From Lagopus muta (lineage: Eukaryota; Chordata; Aves; Galliformes; Phasianidae): a DNA stretch of 64,000 nt. The position numbers and the translations under genes are program-made. Each line of letters begins with the position of its first letter. Within the stretch, counting starts at the first letter, position 1. A model generated the notes under the pieces. That model was given only the letters and a program-made list of their open reading frames with translations, searched no databases and was not told where the DNA came from. The stretch lies in NCBI RefSeq assembly GCF_023343835.1, contig NC_064434.1, forward strand, positions 14,241,505 to 14,305,504. Direction: 5' to 3'. Of this stretch, positions 61,205 to 64,000 are shown one piece after another.

Positions 61205-61390
61205 GTTATTTTACAGCAGTGGTGACAAAGATTGGCACAGGTTCCGAAGAGGCTGTGGGGTCTCCTCCTTGGAGGTCTCCAAAAGACCTGGCTGTGGTGC
61301 TGGGCACCCTTCTCTGAACTATGTCTCTGCACTATGATGGGAGGTCAGATGAGGTGATGTCCAGAGGTCCTCACCAACCTCAGCCAGCCT
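61205..61390 (+). mobile_element. CR1-like fragment (plus strand)
   Basis: TTGGCACAGGTTCCGAAGAG, GGGGTCTCCTCCTTGGAGGT and GGTGCTGGGCACCCTTCTCT place it with the less common subfamily seen at 27320 and 52245. Confidence 0.65.
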
Positions 61391-63499
61391 GTGCCTTCAT
61401 CACAGCCTCTGCATCCCATTTCCTGCAGCCAGGTGCAGATGGCAGCCACAGAGATGTGCTTCATGGGGCAATGGAGATGTGCTCCAGGGGGCAATTCAGC
61501 AACAGCCACCCCCTCAAAAACCCAGCTGGATCTGAAGTTGGCTTTTATTGCAGCTTGATCCTTGTAAAAAAAGGGCAGGAAGCCCAAATAAAAGCTTTGG
61601 TCCCTTCCACCCAGGAAGGTCACATAGCAAATAGTGCTGCAAACCAGGACTGTAAAGATGGCCCATAATGAGCATGCTTTTCTGGGAGATGGGCATCAGG
61701 TCTGACCTAGGCTGCAAGGAGAAATGTCCAATTACACAGGCTTGGGGAAGATCATAGACTTTGCAGTGAAGAGCAGATTCTCTTACATGGTTTAACAGCA
61801 GTATTCTCAGCAACGAACACTGCACCAGAGAAGTCACAGGATACACAAGTACACTGCTGTAGATATCGGGTTTGTGTGAACTCCTATGGCATGGCAGCAT
61901 CCTCATCCTCCAAAGTGACACCTCGTGACAAAGTTAACAGCAACAAGGAGCCTCTCCGCATCTCTCAGTTAATAACAGAACCAGTTGGACAAACTCAGTC
62001 CTAATGCTAAGTATCCCCTGCAGCCTTCAGAGCAGGGATGCGAGCTCTGGCTGCAGGAGCTGCAGGTTCTTCTGCATGGAGAAAGAGCCAAGTGAAACCC
62101 AGCAAGTCCAGAGCAAACAACACAAATAAAGAAATGGGCTCTTTTCTTTATGTTCAAGGATTAACCCTGCTTTGATTTCATACTGCTTACCTGAAACTTG
62201 TTGTCAAGCTGGTGAGTTGGACCAGAAGTCCCTTCCAGCTCTAGGGATTCCATGATTCTATGATTCTAAGTTAAACTTTTTTCAAGAGCTCAATAAAAAA
62301 GTGCTTGGAAGGAAGTGATTCCCACCTGTATCAGCCTCAGTCTCTGCTGCAGAAAACTGGGAATCATATCAGCGTGTACACTGAGCACCATGCAGAAAGA
62401 TGCAGATGTCCCCAGGGCTACACTCCTGGGAAAGCTGCACCATAAGCATGCACTCAGGCACCAGAAAAGTATCATAAAAATACCAATTCTATGGCTGGGA
62501 ACGACCAACAGGTGTAGCTGAGCATCCATTCCCGGCTCTCCAAAGAAAGACAGAATTACACTGCTCCAATACTGCCAAGAGCAATGTCAGGGGAATGCCC
62601 CAAGATGGCACATGGATTTCATGGAGCCAAACACAATGTCTGAAACCTCAGAAATTCACTTAGAGGGCTCTGGATTCCTCCTATTTGCCACTTTCTTCAG
62701 GATTGTATTCCTGATTAACTCAGGAAATTAATTAGTCTGCAGGCACTGAGCATCGATGCACAGAGCTGAAAGCCATTTGGGGTGCAAGCAGCCAGCCTGC
62801 ACCCTGCACAATTTGGCTGTGGGGCTTCCCCTGCCCCATTGCCCTGCCAACCTTCCCAAACCCATCCTGAATGCACCAACTGCTGCAAATGAGGAAAACA
62901 GGGCACTGGAGACCTGCACAAGGGCCAGAAAATCTGACAGCTCCTCAGGGAGCTCTCTACAACGTTTTCCAACTCAGAGAGGAGAGCTTATTACTGTAAA
63001 GGGCAAATATTCCCAATGCAATAAGAAAAGCATAGAAATATTTTGAGCAAATTAGGAAATTAGGTTAATTTGGGTGGGAGCAGATCAGGCAGGGATGCAG
63101 CCTGTCATTTGAGACAGGAAAAGCAAACCATGAGTGGATGTTCCTCATCTCCTCCCTTTGCCCTTTTCTTATTTTTTAATGAAAGCGAGGGAGAAGCAGG
63201 CAGCCTCATTCTGCTGCTGGATGCTGTGCAGGGTTGGCAAGGCTTTAAAAAAATGTTTGGTTTGTTTACACAGTATTACACGGCAAGGAAAACATGTCAG
63301 CACAATGTCTTAGTATACAAGGTCTTTTTTTCCAAGCAGGTTGGGTTGCACGAGGAAAAACTCATGTCATTTTAATTCAAGGTACCATTGTGATATGTGG
63401 TTCCAAATAATCTTCCGTGAGCACAAACCACAGAAACTCTGTGTGCTTCCCAAAGGGCAGAGGGAAGGAAAGGACAGAAAGCAGCACAGGTTCAGCTTG
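61391..63499. other. HPCAL1 upstream intron, mostly unassigned
   Basis: The only repeat recognised is a short sense CR1 tail at 62195-62270 (CCAGAAGTCCCTTCCAGCTC followed by GATTCCATGATTCTATGATT). No non-coding HPCAL1 exon can be assigned from sequence alone. Confidence 0.45.
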
Positions 63500-63793
63500 A
63501 AGAAAAGGCTCAAGGTGCACCTCACTGCGGCCTTCCAGTACCTAAAGGGAGCTTATAAGCAGGAGGGAGACTGACTTCTTACATGGTCTGACAGTGATAG
63601 GACGAGGGGGAACAGCTTTAGGTTAAAGGAGCACAGATTTAGGTTGGACGTTAGGAGGAAGTTCTTTGCTCAAAGGGCAGTGAGGCCCTGGCACAGCTGC
63701 CCAGAGAGCAGTGGGTACTCAAGGCCGGGTGGGGTGGACCCTGGGCAGCCTGAAGTCCCTTCCAACCCAACCACTCTGTGGTTCTGTGATTCA
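63500..63793 (+). mobile_element. CR1 LINE 3' fragment (plus strand)
   Basis: GCGGCCTTCCAGTACCTAAA, GTGATAGGACGAGGGGGAAC, GGTTGGACGTTAGGAGGAAG, GCCCTGGCACAGCTGCCCAG and a terminal CTCTGTGGTTCTGTGATTC form a well-preserved sense CR1 3' end. The remaining 200 bp of the window hold nothing recognised. Confidence 0.88.
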
Positions 63794-64000
63794 GTTTTAT
63801 TACATCTGAGATTTCAGGAACAAAAAACTGAGCAGTGCCCAGCTACAGTCACACAGCGGCAACAGACTGGTCTCTTTTTCCCTTCTGGTGTGCTGAGCCA
63901 CCATTACAAAGTCCCTAAAGCGTTACAGGATGTTCAGTGGCCTACTGACTTCTTAAAAGTCATGTCTGCTTGCACTAAAGGATAGACATGTACTGATTTG

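Overview
This is vertebrate nuclear DNA, almost certainly from a bird. Genes are split by GT-AG introns. The interspersed repeats are nearly all CR1 LINE copies, many ending in the avian CR1 tail (ATTCTATGA-like octamers), and I see no Alu, B1 or L1. Species cannot be fixed from the sequence; a galliform such as chicken is a reasonable guess. There are no bacterial operons, CRISPR arrays or tRNA/rRNA genes that I can support.

Two protein-coding genes are certain. ODC1 (ornithine decarboxylase, + strand) runs from a TATA promoter near 37.67 kb to a poly(A) signal at 46.26 kb. It has 12 exons: two non-coding, then ten coding exons for a 460-residue enzyme whose catalytic residues all fall at the mammalian positions. 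HPCAL1 (hippocalcin-like 1, a neuronal calcium sensor, - strand) has its three coding exons at 58.98-56.10 kb and a 3' UTR reaching about 54.97 kb; its 5' non-coding exons and promoter must lie at higher coordinates, probably outside the window. The genes converge with about 8.7 kb between their poly(A) sites, the arrangement known for human 2p25. They do not share a pathway: ODC1 makes putrescine in the cytosol, while HPCAL1 is a myristoylated Ca2+ sensor.

Layout: 1-37 kb is gene-poor, with CR1 copies at 1.1-3.2, 11.1-11.9, 21.7-22.9, 24.9-25.3, 27.3-27.8, 29.1-29.3 and 31.1-32.0 kb, a few much older MIR/L2-like tails, and long unassigned stretches. 37.06-38.35 kb is the ODC1 promoter CpG island: a degenerate ~30-bp minisatellite, four GC boxes at ~21-bp spacing, a full CRE, an 18-bp perfect palindrome and a TATA box. 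46.3-55.0 kb is the convergent intergenic region, rich in CR1 and holding a G-rich 44-bp minisatellite next to a very small CpG island at 50.9-51.35 kb. 55.0-64 kb is HPCAL1 3' UTR, coding exons and upstream intron, with more CR1 fragments.

I did not find a new biological system. The most interesting features are regulatory and structural: the ODC1 core promoter architecture, the orphan G-rich repeat plus CpG island, the strand asymmetry of CR1 copies, and several repeat-free stretches that look like conserved non-coding DNA but need alignment to test.
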